Source: Bacteroidota bacterium
Lineage (GTDB): Bacteria > Bacteroidota > Bacteroidia > Chitinophagales > Chitinophagaceae
Direction of reading: 5' to 3'
NCBI GenBank assembly: GCA_018267725.1
Contig: JAFDXY010000009.1
Coordinates: forward strand, 62,001-126,000
Length of the DNA stretch: 64,000 nucleotides
In this document: positions 44,899-53,457 of the stretch, one piece after another
Layout of the letters: each line of letters opens with the position of its first letter
Position numbering within the stretch: the first letter of the stretch is position 1
The notes under the pieces: generated by a model
Told to the model about the DNA's origin: nothing
Database searches by the model: none
Seen by the model: only the letters and a program-made list of their open reading frames with translations
Position numbers and translations under genes: made by a program

Positions 44899-45861
44899 AT
44901 GAATACAGCACGTAATATTATTGCCAAACAGCTAAATGAGTTTGAACAACACTTTAGTGAAGCTGTTAAAAGCCGTGTGTCTTTGCTTGACAGGATAATG
45001 AAATACATTGTAAAACGAAAAGGAAAACAATTAAGGCCCATGTTTGTTTTACTTAGTGCTAAGCTTGGCGGAGAAGTTACTGAACAAACATACCGTGCTG
45101 CATCTTTAGTAGAACTTTTGCATACAGCAACTTTAGTACATGACGATGTTGTAGATGACACAGATAAAAGGCGAGGTTTTTTTTCTTTAAACGCTTTATG
45201 GAAAAATAAAATTGCTGTTTTGGTTGGCGATTATTTATTAAGCAAAGGTTTACTCTTAGCCATTAATAACAAAGATTTTAAAGTACTGCAAATATTATCA
45301 GATACTGTAAGGCAAATGAGTGAGGGTGAATTATTGCAATTAGAAAAATCGAGAAAATTAAATTTAGATGAAAATATATACTACGAAATTATAAAAGGAA
45401 AAACAGCTTCGTTATTAGCATCATGCTGTGCAGCTGGTGCCAGCACAACTTTTAATGATGAAGCAACCATTGAAAAAATAAGATTGTTTGGAGAAAAAAC
45501 AGGAATGGCTTTTCAAATAAAAGACGATTTGTTTGATTATGGTGCAACCAATGTTGGGAAACCAACAGGCAACGATATTAAAGAAAAAAAATTAACCCTC
45601 CCCCTAATTTATACATTAAACAATTGCGATAGTGCTACCAAAAAAAATATTATTTATATTGTAAAAAATAATAATACACAAAAAGAGAAAGTAGCTTATG
45701 TAATTGAACAAGTAAAAAAAACCGGTGGAATAGATTATGCTACTAAAAAAATGTTTGAGTTTAGAGATGAAGCACTGCAAATATTACACGAATTTCCAAA
45801 AACAGAAGTAAGAGATGCATTAGAAGAATTAGTTAGATATACTACCGACCGCAATTACTAA
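44899..45861 (+). CDS. Polyprenyl diphosphate synthase
   Basis: 320 residues with the start at MNTARNIIAKQL; a TTG four codons earlier is less likely. It condenses isopentenyl diphosphate onto allylic diphosphates, giving the long side chain of menaquinone or another prenyl carrier. The two aspartate-rich motifs are HDDVVDD followed by KRRG (first DDxxD) and QIKDDLFDY (second DDxxD). GKQLRPMFVLLSAKLGG and EGELLQLEKSRK are also typical. The five residues before the first DDxxD are not bulky, which fits a long-chain enzyme such as an octaprenyl synthase, but product length is a guess. It lies 81 bp before recJ. Confidence 0.92.
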   Translation: MNTARNIIAKQLNEFEQHFSEAVKSRVSLLDRIMKYIVKRKGKQLRPMFVLLSAKLGGEVTEQTYRAASLVELLHTATLVHDDVVDDTDKRRGFFSLNALWKNKIAVLVGDYLLSKGLLLAINNKDFKVLQILSDTVRQMSEGELLQLEKSRKLNLDENIYYEIIKGKTASLLASCCAAGASTTFNDEATIEKIRLFGEKTGMAFQIKDDLFDYGATNVGKPTGNDIKEKKLTLPLIYTLNNCDSATKKNIIYIVKNNNTQKEKVAYVIEQVKKTGGIDYATKKMFEFRDEALQILHEFPKTEVRDALEELVRYTTDRNY

Positions 45862-45942
45862 AATTATAGATTGTAAATTCCAGTCTATATTGTTTTCATT
45901 ATCTTCAAACATATTATTCAGTTTTAACTTATTTATTCTTTC

Positions 45943-47640
45943 ATGCAAAAAAGATGGAACATATTATATGCAAATAATGAAGTTGTAAAAAAATTACACA
46001 CTGCTTTAAAAATTAATGAAACTATTTGCAAAATATTAGTTCAACGAAGTATTGATGATTTTGAAAAAGCTAAAAATTATTTCAGACCACAAATAACTCA
46101 CTTGCATAATCCATGGTTAATGAAAGACATGGATAAAGCAGTTGAAAGAATAGCAAAAGCAATTACACAAAATGAAAAAATTTTAGTTTTTGGAGATTAT
46201 GATGTTGATGGAACAACAAGTGTAGCCTGCATGTATCAATTCATTAAAAAAATTTATAACAATGTAGATTTTTATATTCCACACCGTTATAAAGAAGGTT
46301 ACGGAATAAGCCAACAAGGAATTGATTTTGCAAAACAAAATAATTTTTCACTTATTATTTCTTTAGACTGTGGCATTAAAAGCATTGAATTAATTAAATA
46401 TGCAAAAGAATTATTAATTGATTTTATTGTATGCGACCATCATTTGCCCGATGAAGAATTACCTTGTGCAGTTGCCATTTTAAATCCTAAACAAAAAAAT
46501 TGTAATTATCCATACAAAGAATTATGTGGTTGCGGAGTTGGTTTTAAATTAATGCAAGCCTTAGCAGAACACTACAAATTAGAGCAAAACAGCTATTTAC
46601 AATATTTAGATTTAGCCGCAACTGCAATTGCAGCAGACATTGTACCCATTACAGGAGAAAATAGAGTAATGGCTTTTTATGGTTTAGAAAAAGTAAACAA
46701 TAATCCCAATGCAGGCATTAAAGCATTAATGCACCTTGCAGGTTTGCAAAAACAAATAAGTATTGGAAGTTTAGTTTTTGTAATTGCACCCAGAGTAAAT
46801 GCAGCCGGCAGAATGGACGATGCAAAAAAAGCAGTTCAATTATTTATTGAAGAAGATTTTAATAATGCATTGCATTATGCAGAAATGTTACATAGTGATA
46901 ACACAGACAGAAAAGAAGCCGACACTTCTATAACAGAAGAAGCTTTAGCAATAATTGAAAACACTGTATTACTTCAAAATAAAAAAACAACTGTTGTATA
47001 TCAAGAGCATTGGCATAAAGGTGTTGTAGGTATTGTTGCATCTCGATTAATAGAAAAATATTATCGCCCCACTGTTGTATTAACCAAAAGCGGAGAAGTT
47101 ATTGCAGGAAGTGCCAGAAGTGTTGCAGGTTTTAATTTATACGAAGCCATACATACTTGTAGAGAACATTTATTAGGTTATGGCGGACACTTTGCTGCTG
47201 CAGGATTAACAATGCTTCCCGAAAACTTAACAGCATTTACAGAAGCATTTGAAGTTGCAGTAAATAAAACAATAGAACCGCATTTATTAATTCCTGAAAT
47301 AATTATAGATGCTGAAATATCTTTTACAGAACTTACTTTATCTTTCTATAATATTCTAATACAAATGGAACCTTTCGGCCCCGAAAATATGCGGCCTGTT
47401 TTTATTGCAAAAAAAGTTTACAACACTGGTTTCAGTAAAATAGTTAAAGAGCAACATATTCGTTTTTCATTAATACAACACAACAAAACTCTTAATGGTA
47501 TTGGTTTTAATATGGTAAATAAATTTGATGAATTGTTGATGAATAAACCAATTGATGTAGTATTTACTTTAGATTTGAATGAATGGAATAACGAAAAACA
47601 TTTGCAATTAAAAGTGATTGATTTTAAATTGAGTGAATAG
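45943..47640 (+). CDS. recJ: Single-stranded-DNA exonuclease RecJ
   Basis: 565 residues. A 5'-3' exonuclease used in recombination and mismatch repair. The DHH phosphoesterase domain shows motif I FGDYDVDGTTS (manganese ligands), motif III around LDCGIKS and the DHH motif in VCDHHLPDEE. The DHHA1 domain has GVVGIVASRLIEKYY and GSARSVAGFNLYEAI, with GGHFAAAGLTM. A C-terminal OB-like domain follows (about 460-565). Length matches other Bacteroidetes RecJ. The gene ends at a perfect hairpin shared with htpG. Confidence 0.95.
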   Translation: MQKRWNILYANNEVVKKLHTALKINETICKILVQRSIDDFEKAKNYFRPQITHLHNPWLMKDMDKAVERIAKAITQNEKILVFGDYDVDGTTSVACMYQFIKKIYNNVDFYIPHRYKEGYGISQQGIDFAKQNNFSLIISLDCGIKSIELIKYAKELLIDFIVCDHHLPDEELPCAVAILNPKQKNCNYPYKELCGCGVGFKLMQALAEHYKLEQNSYLQYLDLAATAIAADIVPITGENRVMAFYGLEKVNNNPNAGIKALMHLAGLQKQISIGSLVFVIAPRVNAAGRMDDAKKAVQLFIEEDFNNALHYAEMLHSDNTDRKEADTSITEEALAIIENTVLLQNKKTTVVYQEHWHKGVVGIVASRLIEKYYRPTVVLTKSGEVIAGSARSVAGFNLYEAIHTCREHLLGYGGHFAAAGLTMLPENLTAFTEAFEVAVNKTIEPHLLIPEIIIDAEISFTELTLSFYNILIQMEPFGPENMRPVFIAKKVYNTGFSKIVKEQHIRFSLIQHNKTLNGIGFNMVNKFDELLMNKPIDVVFTLDLNEWNNEKHLQLKVIDFKLSE

Positions 47641-47646
47641 AAAATA

Positions 47647-47671
47647 AGAAGGCAACAAATTGTTGCCTTCT
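47647..47671. terminator. Bidirectional hairpin between recJ and htpG
   Basis: A perfect 12-bp inverted repeat AGAAGGCAACAA / TTGTTGCCTTCT with one base between the arms. T runs next to it are weak on both strands, but it lies between two converging stops, so a two-way terminator is the natural reading. Confidence 0.7.
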
Positions 47672-47706
47672 GTTTATAAACGTTATTTATTTTTTATACT
47701 TAATAC

Positions 47707-49602
47707 TTACTTCATCAAATCAACACTTCTATTTATAAAATTAGTTAGCTCTGCACCTTTTAATAAGCCTTGAGAAAGTAAAGCCAGATCTGCTAAATTT
47801 CTAATTTGTTTTTCTTTCTTTTCAATATCTGCTTCTTTTAACAAAGATTGATATATATTATGATTGCCATTTATAGTTAATGTTACTTCATCGGGCATTG
47901 TTGCATAAAACGCAGCCATACCACCGCCTGCAGCCCCCATATCTTTCATTCTACGCATAAACTCGGGGCGTGTTGCTACAACAGGTGCAGCATCTTTGCT
48001 TAAACCTTTTACTTCAACAGTTATATGCAAATCGGTAGCAGGAAATTCAAACAATTTTTTTAATTCTTCACTTTCTGTTTTGCTTAAAACACTTTCGCTA
48101 TTTTCTTGTTTATCAATTAAATTATCAACAATATCGGCATCAACACGTACAAACGTTGTGTTCTCCCACTTCATTTCCATATTGTTTATAAAAGCAGCAT
48201 CTACCAATGTTTCCATTTTTACAACACTATACCCTTTTGCATGTGCAGCTTGTATATAAGCATCTTGCTGCACAGGGTTTGTTGTATAAATAATTACTTG
48301 CTTACCATCTTTATTTTTTTGTAATGTTTCTGTTGCAGCTTTATATTCTTCTAACGTATAAAATTTTGAAATCGTTTTTTCTTCGGTAGTACCATCTTCT
48401 TTAGTAATGGTTGTAGTACTTTTATTTACGGCATCTTCCATTACCAAAAACTTGTTTGCTTTTTCTAAAAATTTATCATCAGTCATCATTCCATATTTTA
48501 CAAACAAGCCTAAGCTCTCCCATTTGTTTTCAAACGCTGCTCTTTCATTTCTAAAAATTTCTTCTAATTTATCGGCAACTTTTTTGGTAATATGATTATT
48601 TATTTTTTTAACATTAGGATCTCCTTGTAAATAGCTTCTACTAACGTTCAGCGGAATATCCGGACTATCAATAACGCCATGCAACAACATTAAAAATTCA
48701 GGAACAATATCTTTTACTTCATCTGTAACAAATACTTGATTTGAATACAATTGAATTTTATCTTTCTGAATTTCGTAGCTCTGTTTTATTTTAGGAAAAT
48801 ATAATATACCTGTTAAATTGAATGGATAATCAACATTTAAATGAATCCAAAACAAAGGTGTTTCGCTAAAAGGATATAACTCTTTATAAAATTTTTCGTA
48901 ATCTTCTTTAGTTAATTCACTTGGCTTTTTAACCCATATTGGATTGGTGTTGTTGATACTTTTTTCTTCTTCATCTTTTTTCTTTTCTTCTGCAACATCT
49001 GTAAAGAAAATTGGAACAGGTAAAAACTTACAAAATTTTTCTAATACAGTTTTTATTTTACTTGCTTCTAAAAATTCTTTACTCTCTTCATTAACATGTA
49101 AAATAATTTTTGTACCACGCTGTTTTTTTTCTACTTCATACAATTCAAATTCAGGGCTACCATCGCAACTCCAGTAAACCGTTGCTGCATCTGCATTATA
49201 GCTTTGTGTAAGTACTTCAACTTTTTCTGCAACCATAAATGCACTGTAAAAACCTAAACCAAAATGACCAATAATATTGGCATCTTTATACTTGTTTAAA
49301 AATTCTTCGGCACCGCTAAAAGCAACTTGATTTAAATATTTATCAACTTCCTCTTTCGTCATTCCAACACCTTTATCTTCAATAGTTAACGTTTTTTCTT
49401 TTGCATTAAGAACAACATCAATTCTTAAATCTCCAATCTCACCTTTTGCCTCGCCAATAGATGATAATGTTTTTAATTTTTGCGAAGCATCGGTTGCGTT
49501 ACTAATTAATTCGCGTAAAAAAATATCGTGTTCGCTGTATAAAAATTTTTTAATAATGGGAAAAATGTTTTCTGTACTAACTCTAATTTGACCTTTTTGC
49601 AT
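47707..49602 (-). CDS. htpG: Molecular chaperone HtpG (Hsp90)
   Basis: 631 residues, normal for bacterial Hsp90. The N-terminal GHKL ATPase domain has FLRELISNATDASQKL, TIEDKGVGMTKEEV and IGHFGLGFYSAFM. The middle domain includes GTKIILHV, the WIHLNVDYPFNLTGILYFP segment and SRSYLQGDPNVKKI. The C-terminal domain (about 500-631) serves dimerisation. An acidic charged linker (EEKKKDEEEKS) near 220 is short, as in bacterial forms. Repeat copy F lies just upstream, with its core 44 nt from the ATG. It is probably monocistronic. Confidence 0.96.
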   Translation of the reverse strand: MQKGQIRVSTENIFPIIKKFLYSEHDIFLRELISNATDASQKLKTLSSIGEAKGEIGDLRIDVVLNAKEKTLTIEDKGVGMTKEEVDKYLNQVAFSGAEEFLNKYKDANIIGHFGLGFYSAFMVAEKVEVLTQSYNADAATVYWSCDGSPEFELYEVEKKQRGTKIILHVNEESKEFLEASKIKTVLEKFCKFLPVPIFFTDVAEEKKKDEEEKSINNTNPIWVKKPSELTKEDYEKFYKELYPFSETPLFWIHLNVDYPFNLTGILYFPKIKQSYEIQKDKIQLYSNQVFVTDEVKDIVPEFLMLLHGVIDSPDIPLNVSRSYLQGDPNVKKINNHITKKVADKLEEIFRNERAAFENKWESLGLFVKYGMMTDDKFLEKANKFLVMEDAVNKSTTTITKEDGTTEEKTISKFYTLEEYKAATETLQKNKDGKQVIIYTTNPVQQDAYIQAAHAKGYSVVKMETLVDAAFINNMEMKWENTTFVRVDADIVDNLIDKQENSESVLSKTESEELKKLFEFPATDLHITVEVKGLSKDAAPVVATRPEFMRRMKDMGAAGGGMAAFYATMPDEVTLTINGNHNIYQSLLKEADIEKKEKQIRNLADLALLSQGLLKGAELTNFINRSVDLMK

Positions 49603-49609
49603 AATTTTT

Positions 49610-49666
49610 ATTTTGTTACAAACTTTTAATAATAATTAAACTGCCGTTGCGTCGCACACTTGTACT
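49610..49666 (+). repeat. GTTGCGTCGCAC element, copy F (htpG leader)
   Basis: The core begins at 49646 and continues ACTTGTAC, then diverges. The companion box TTTTGTTACAAACTTTT at 49611-49627 is 18 nt away and begins 8 nt before the htpG ATG. Core to ATG is 44 nt. Confidence 0.8.
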
Positions 49667-49735
49667 ACAACAAGCATGGCAACAAATTTCAAATAAAATA
49701 CCAAATATTAAATGCTGACAGGTTGGCAAATAAAA

Positions 49736-49757
49736 ATGGCTCGTGAAGACACGAGCC
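49736..49757. repeat. Perfect hairpin GGCTCGTG-AAGA-CACGAGCC, repeated element
   Basis: An 8-bp perfect stem with a 4-nt loop (49738-49757). The same sequence recurs in degraded form at 56354-56375 and, inverted, at 50322-50337. It may also end transcription of the gene at 49797, whose stop is 40 nt away, though no T run follows. Confidence 0.6.
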
Positions 49758-49796
49758 TTGGCGGTGGTATTTAACACCTTAATTACATTTCCTTTT

Positions 49797-50255
49797 TCAT
49801 TCCTGAATTATTTTTAAAGTGTATTTACCCATGCTTGATACTTTTAAATAATAATAACCTTCAGTTGGGTGAATGTAAGTAATACCGTTATTAATACTCT
49901 CGTTTTGGTCTAAAAAAGGGAAGCCTCCTGTTTTTTCAATCTCTTTATCTGCACCTACTAAGTAAACATAAAAAATACCTGTAAAATTATTATCGTTTTT
50001 ATAACTAAATTCAACTCTGCATCTGTTACCATTAGCATAAAAATTGTCTGAATTTTTTGTACCGTTTCCACTCATAGAAAGTAATACTACATTAGAATGG
50101 GCAGTTGCGTGAGTTTGTTGATTATTATTATATGAAGTTTGTCTTTCATCTTCATTTTTTGTTGCAAATTTTCCAAATTTTTCTGCTAAAGATTTTAAGG
50201 TAAAGTAACCGAAAACTATACAAAGCAGCACTAATATAATTCTGTTGGGTTTCAT
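49797..50255 (-). CDS. Small membrane-anchored or secreted protein, unknown function
   Basis: 152 residues, not recognised. One N-terminal hydrophobic helix (IILVLLCIVFGYFTL, about 5-20) without a clear cleavage site suggests a membrane anchor. A polar Q/N/T-rich linker follows (about 35-52). The last 90 residues look like a small beta domain (NRCRVEFSYKNDNNFTGIFYVYL and GYYYLKVSSMGKYTLKIIQE). That ending resembles a pre-peptidase or jelly-roll domain with a 'G-x-Y-x-L-K-V' strand, but this is weak. It is a single gene between htpG and the M14 peptidase, bounded on both sides by the CACGA repeats. Confidence 0.55.
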   Translation of the reverse strand: MKPNRIILVLLCIVFGYFTLKSLAEKFGKFATKNEDERQTSYNNNQQTHATAHSNVVLLSMSGNGTKNSDNFYANGNRCRVEFSYKNDNNFTGIFYVYLVGADKEIEKTGGFPFLDQNESINNGITYIHPTEGYYYLKVSSMGKYTLKIIQE

Positions 50256-50320
50256 AATTTTTAGGTTAAATAGTGTTACATTGATTATGATAAAAATAAC
50301 GTATTATTTTATACCGCCTT

Positions 50321-50370
50321 GATTCGTGTCTCACGATATCTGTACGAAAGATATGGTGTCTCCACGAACA
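50321..50370. repeat. Degraded CACGA palindromic repeats
   Basis: The stretch reads ATTCGTGTCTCACGA, then a small hairpin ATATCT-GTACGAA-AGATAT, then GGTGTCTCCACGAAC. The outer parts match the CGTGAAGACACGA element at 49736 in both orientations. It ends beside the stop of the M14 peptidase gene and may serve as its terminator. Confidence 0.45.
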
Positions 50371-50379
50371 AATATTAAG

Positions 50380-52872
50380 CTACTCTCCCACCAAAAACAC
50401 TGCATTGGCAAATAAGAATTTTCCGTTCTCCCAAAACAACCGGAATAACGGATTATCGGCCATATATACAATTGCTCCGTTGCCTATATCTTCAACACCA
50501 AATATTACAGTATCTTTTAATTTGTTTTTTGCTTTGTAACCTGCAAATCCTGTTATATAATTATTCTTTTTTAATACACCTACATTCCATCCATTTTTTA
50601 AAAATTCATAAGTGTTATCATCTTGTTTTAAGGTGTAATAAAAATCAGGATAGCCGTAAGCCAACGGATGTGTGTTATCTAACTCAACTTTATAAATGGC
50701 ACCGGGAGTGCTATTAGGTAAAAATTCTCGTTCTCTATCGCCATATTTTTTTAAATCTGCATATTCATCTTTTTTGTCGCCATCTTCTTTAGTTTCTTTT
50801 ATTTTTAAACCTAATTCTTTTTTTGCCAACACTTCTACAGCATTTTGAATGGCAATAATTTTTCCACCCATGCTTACAAATTCTTTCAACTTATCAGTAA
50901 CATTTTTATCGTTTAATGTTCTGTAATTCCCATCGGGTAAAATCAATACATTATATTTATCAATATTTAATCTTGCTAAATCTGTAGCATTTAATAATGT
51001 TATAGGATAGTTTAAAGTTTCATCAAAAAAACTCCAAACTTCACCTGCATCATTTGCTGAAACCTGTTCTCCTGTTAGCATTGCAACTTTAGGTGCTGCA
51101 ATATTTACAACATCTTTACTGCCAAAATCTGCACCTTTTTCTACAAAACCAGATAAAACAACATCGGGTTGCACTTGAAATTTTTGAGCTGCTGTATTTA
51201 AAATAGGAAATAAATTAATATGTGTATTACTTGTTTTAATAATAATTAAAGTGCCTCTTTCAAATTGTTTTCCGTTGCTTGTAAACGGTTTGGTTGCTTG
51301 CCTTACTTTAACATTATTCTTTAATAAATAAGCCAACAATTTAGCACTGTTTAAAGAAGTGTATGGAAATAAATAACCATAAGCCGGCGTTATTTCTTTT
51401 ATTGCAAATGATTTAAAAGGGAATGATTTTATTTCTAATTTTTCTTTTACAGCAATACCTTCAACTCCATAATTATAAGGCAATGCCCATGCAGTAATAT
51501 CGTAAGTGGCACTATCGGTTAATTTGCTTTGTTGTTCAAACAAAACCTTTACTAATGTGCTTTTGGGCTGATACATTGAAACAGCCAAATTGTATTTTTT
51601 TAAATTAACTTCTTCTTCTTTTAAAGTAAAATATCTGTAACCTTTTATTTTGTTGGTAGTTATTGTTCCGTATTCAATATTGTTTTTATCTAATAATTTT
51701 TTTACTGCATTTATTTTACTTTCATCATCATCTGTTACTACATAAGTTTTGTATTCTGCATTTTTTGCATTACGACTATCATCAAAATATTTTTTAAATT
51801 CTTCTAATAATTTTTGTGCATTTTTTGAAGCAGTTTCAATAGTTGCCAATCCTGTTGTGTAGTGGTGTATTACTCTATCAACCAATGTTAGCGTATCTCC
51901 ATTATTTGTTAAAACGCCCAGCCCGCCTGCACTGTGGCCGCCTTGTTCATACGTCATACCAATTGCACCGTTATACAAAGGGTAAGTATCTCCGTACGAT
52001 GGATAAAACAAATCGAAATTTTCTCTGGTAAAATATAGCCATGCATTTTCATCAAAATATTTTGCATTATTTTTTCCTATTTGTGTTTGAAAATCTCTTT
52101 GCCATGGTGTAATAACTTCATGAAAAGGTTCTGCAGCCGGAGCAAAATAATACGGATTGTTATAACCTTGCTCATGAAAATCTACATGTATTTGCGGCAA
52201 CCATTCATTATATTTTTTTACTCTTTGTTGAGATTCTATTTGTGTTTGCCATGCCCAATCTCTATTTAAATCAAAGTTGTAATGGTTTGTTCTTCCTCCG
52301 GGCCAAGGCTCTCTGTGTTCTCTACTTTGTGGGTCTATATTATATTCTTTTCCTTTTACGCCATTAAACCAATTTACATATCGGTCTCTTCCATCGGGGT
52401 TCATACATGGATCAATTATTACAACCGTATTTTGTAGCCACTCTTTTGTTTTAGTATTTGCAGGATTTACTAAAGCATATAAAGTTTGCATAGCTGCTTC
52501 GCTGCTGCTGGGCTCATTTCCATGCACATTATAACTTAACCAAACAATTGCAGGATTATTGGTTGAAGCATTTTTTTCTTTTGTTAAGTTTAAATTATTT
52601 GTTCGTATTTCTTCTAATTTTTTCAAATTATTGGCAGACATAACATAAGCCAATATTAATTCTCTTCCTTCGTTGGTTGTGCCGTATTGTTCTACTTTAA
52701 CCATATCTGGCTTAGCAGCAGCAAGGGCTTTAAAATATTCAACAATTTTATAATGTCTTGTATAATTGGTTCCTATTTTATACCCTAAAAACTGTTCGGG
52801 GCTTTGTAAAGTTTGTGCATTTAATTGCAGCATAATGAAACTAAAAAATACAGCAGTAAATAATTTTCTCAT
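50380..52872 (-). CDS. M14-family zinc carboxypeptidase, exported
   Basis: 830 residues. A signal peptide (LFTAVFFSFIMLQLNAQ) leads into an M14 peptidase domain (about 35-380). Zinc ligands are His and Glu in VHGNEPSSSE and a later His in HVDFHEQG; the catalytic glutamate lies in GMTYEQGGHSAGG. The substrate-binding segment NFDLNRDWAW is typical of M14. The C-terminal 400 residues form an extra domain with a glutamine-amidotransferase-like section (YNVLILPDGNYRTLNDKN), usual in large Bacteroidetes M14 peptidases. It would degrade peptides in the periplasm or outside. Its 5' end is preceded by the terminator of the gene at 52960. Confidence 0.9.
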   Translation of the reverse strand: MRKLFTAVFFSFIMLQLNAQTLQSPEQFLGYKIGTNYTRHYKIVEYFKALAAAKPDMVKVEQYGTTNEGRELILAYVMSANNLKKLEEIRTNNLNLTKEKNASTNNPAIVWLSYNVHGNEPSSSEAAMQTLYALVNPANTKTKEWLQNTVVIIDPCMNPDGRDRYVNWFNGVKGKEYNIDPQSREHREPWPGGRTNHYNFDLNRDWAWQTQIESQQRVKKYNEWLPQIHVDFHEQGYNNPYYFAPAAEPFHEVITPWQRDFQTQIGKNNAKYFDENAWLYFTRENFDLFYPSYGDTYPLYNGAIGMTYEQGGHSAGGLGVLTNNGDTLTLVDRVIHHYTTGLATIETASKNAQKLLEEFKKYFDDSRNAKNAEYKTYVVTDDDESKINAVKKLLDKNNIEYGTITTNKIKGYRYFTLKEEEVNLKKYNLAVSMYQPKSTLVKVLFEQQSKLTDSATYDITAWALPYNYGVEGIAVKEKLEIKSFPFKSFAIKEITPAYGYLFPYTSLNSAKLLAYLLKNNVKVRQATKPFTSNGKQFERGTLIIIKTSNTHINLFPILNTAAQKFQVQPDVVLSGFVEKGADFGSKDVVNIAAPKVAMLTGEQVSANDAGEVWSFFDETLNYPITLLNATDLARLNIDKYNVLILPDGNYRTLNDKNVTDKLKEFVSMGGKIIAIQNAVEVLAKKELGLKIKETKEDGDKKDEYADLKKYGDREREFLPNSTPGAIYKVELDNTHPLAYGYPDFYYTLKQDDNTYEFLKNGWNVGVLKKNNYITGFAGYKAKNKLKDTVIFGVEDIGNGAIVYMADNPLFRLFWENGKFLFANAVFLVGE

Positions 52873-52906
52873 AAATATTTTATATAGAATGTGAATATAG
52901 TGAATG

Positions 52907-52937
52907 AAAAAAAGCAGCCAAAATATAAGGCTGCTTT
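52907..52937 (-). terminator. Terminator after the 52960 gene
   Basis: A perfect 9-bp stem AAAGCAGCC / GGCTGCTTT (52911-52919 and 52929-52937) with a 9-nt AT loop and a run of seven T in the minus direction. Confidence 0.85.
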
Positions 52938-52959
52938 ATACAAAATTTTAATGCTTATG

Positions 52960-53364
52960 TTAAACCGTTTCTTTGGTTAAATAAATTTTCGTCATTTGGT
53001 GATAGTGATTTTGTAATTCATGTACAGAATGAATATCAGGATTGTGTCTTCTATCTTCTCTATACCAAATTTCTATGTTTGAAAAATTATTTTCAGAAGG
53101 TATTATCATTCTAAAAGAGCCTTTCTTGTATTTAACAGAACCATCATCTAATTTTTCTTTGGTAAAATTAAGTTTCATCATTTGTTCATCATTTAACGGA
53201 ATGGCGTAAAGATGTTGTGGTTCAAACCAAAAAGCTTGCACTTCGGTTTCTACTTCAACTTGTTTTTCGTCTCCGTTTAAATTAATTACTTCTCCCTCCC
53301 ACATTTTACCTTCATATTCACACATTAAAAAATCTCCGATTTGAATGTTGCTGAATTTTATCAT
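52960..53364 (-). CDS. Small cytoplasmic protein of unknown function
   Basis: 134 residues from MIKFSNIQIGDFL. An earlier ATG (53427) would add 21 aromatic, non-conserved-looking residues (MSTFFFQYQLKF...), so I prefer the later start. No signal peptide or transmembrane helix is present. The first half resembles a small SH3-like or PRC-like barrel (NIQIGDFLMCEYEGKMWEGEVINL then KQVEVETEVQAFWFEPQHLYAIPL). The second half continues FRMIIPSENNFSNIEIWYRED and ends in a His-rich segment NPDIHSVHELQNHYH. The family is not known to me. It is closely followed by a strong terminator, so it is monocistronic or the end of a unit with hmgA 93 bp upstream. Confidence 0.6.
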   Translation of the reverse strand: MIKFSNIQIGDFLMCEYEGKMWEGEVINLNGDEKQVEVETEVQAFWFEPQHLYAIPLNDEQMMKLNFTKEKLDDGSVKYKKGSFRMIIPSENNFSNIEIWYREDRRHNPDIHSVHELQNHYHQMTKIYLTKETV

Positions 53365-53457
53365 ATGTAATATTTTAGAGTGATAAGGTATGAATTTTAA
53401 TTGATATTGAAAAAAGAAAGTAGACATTTGTTTTAAGAATGTCTTAGTTGCTAATCA

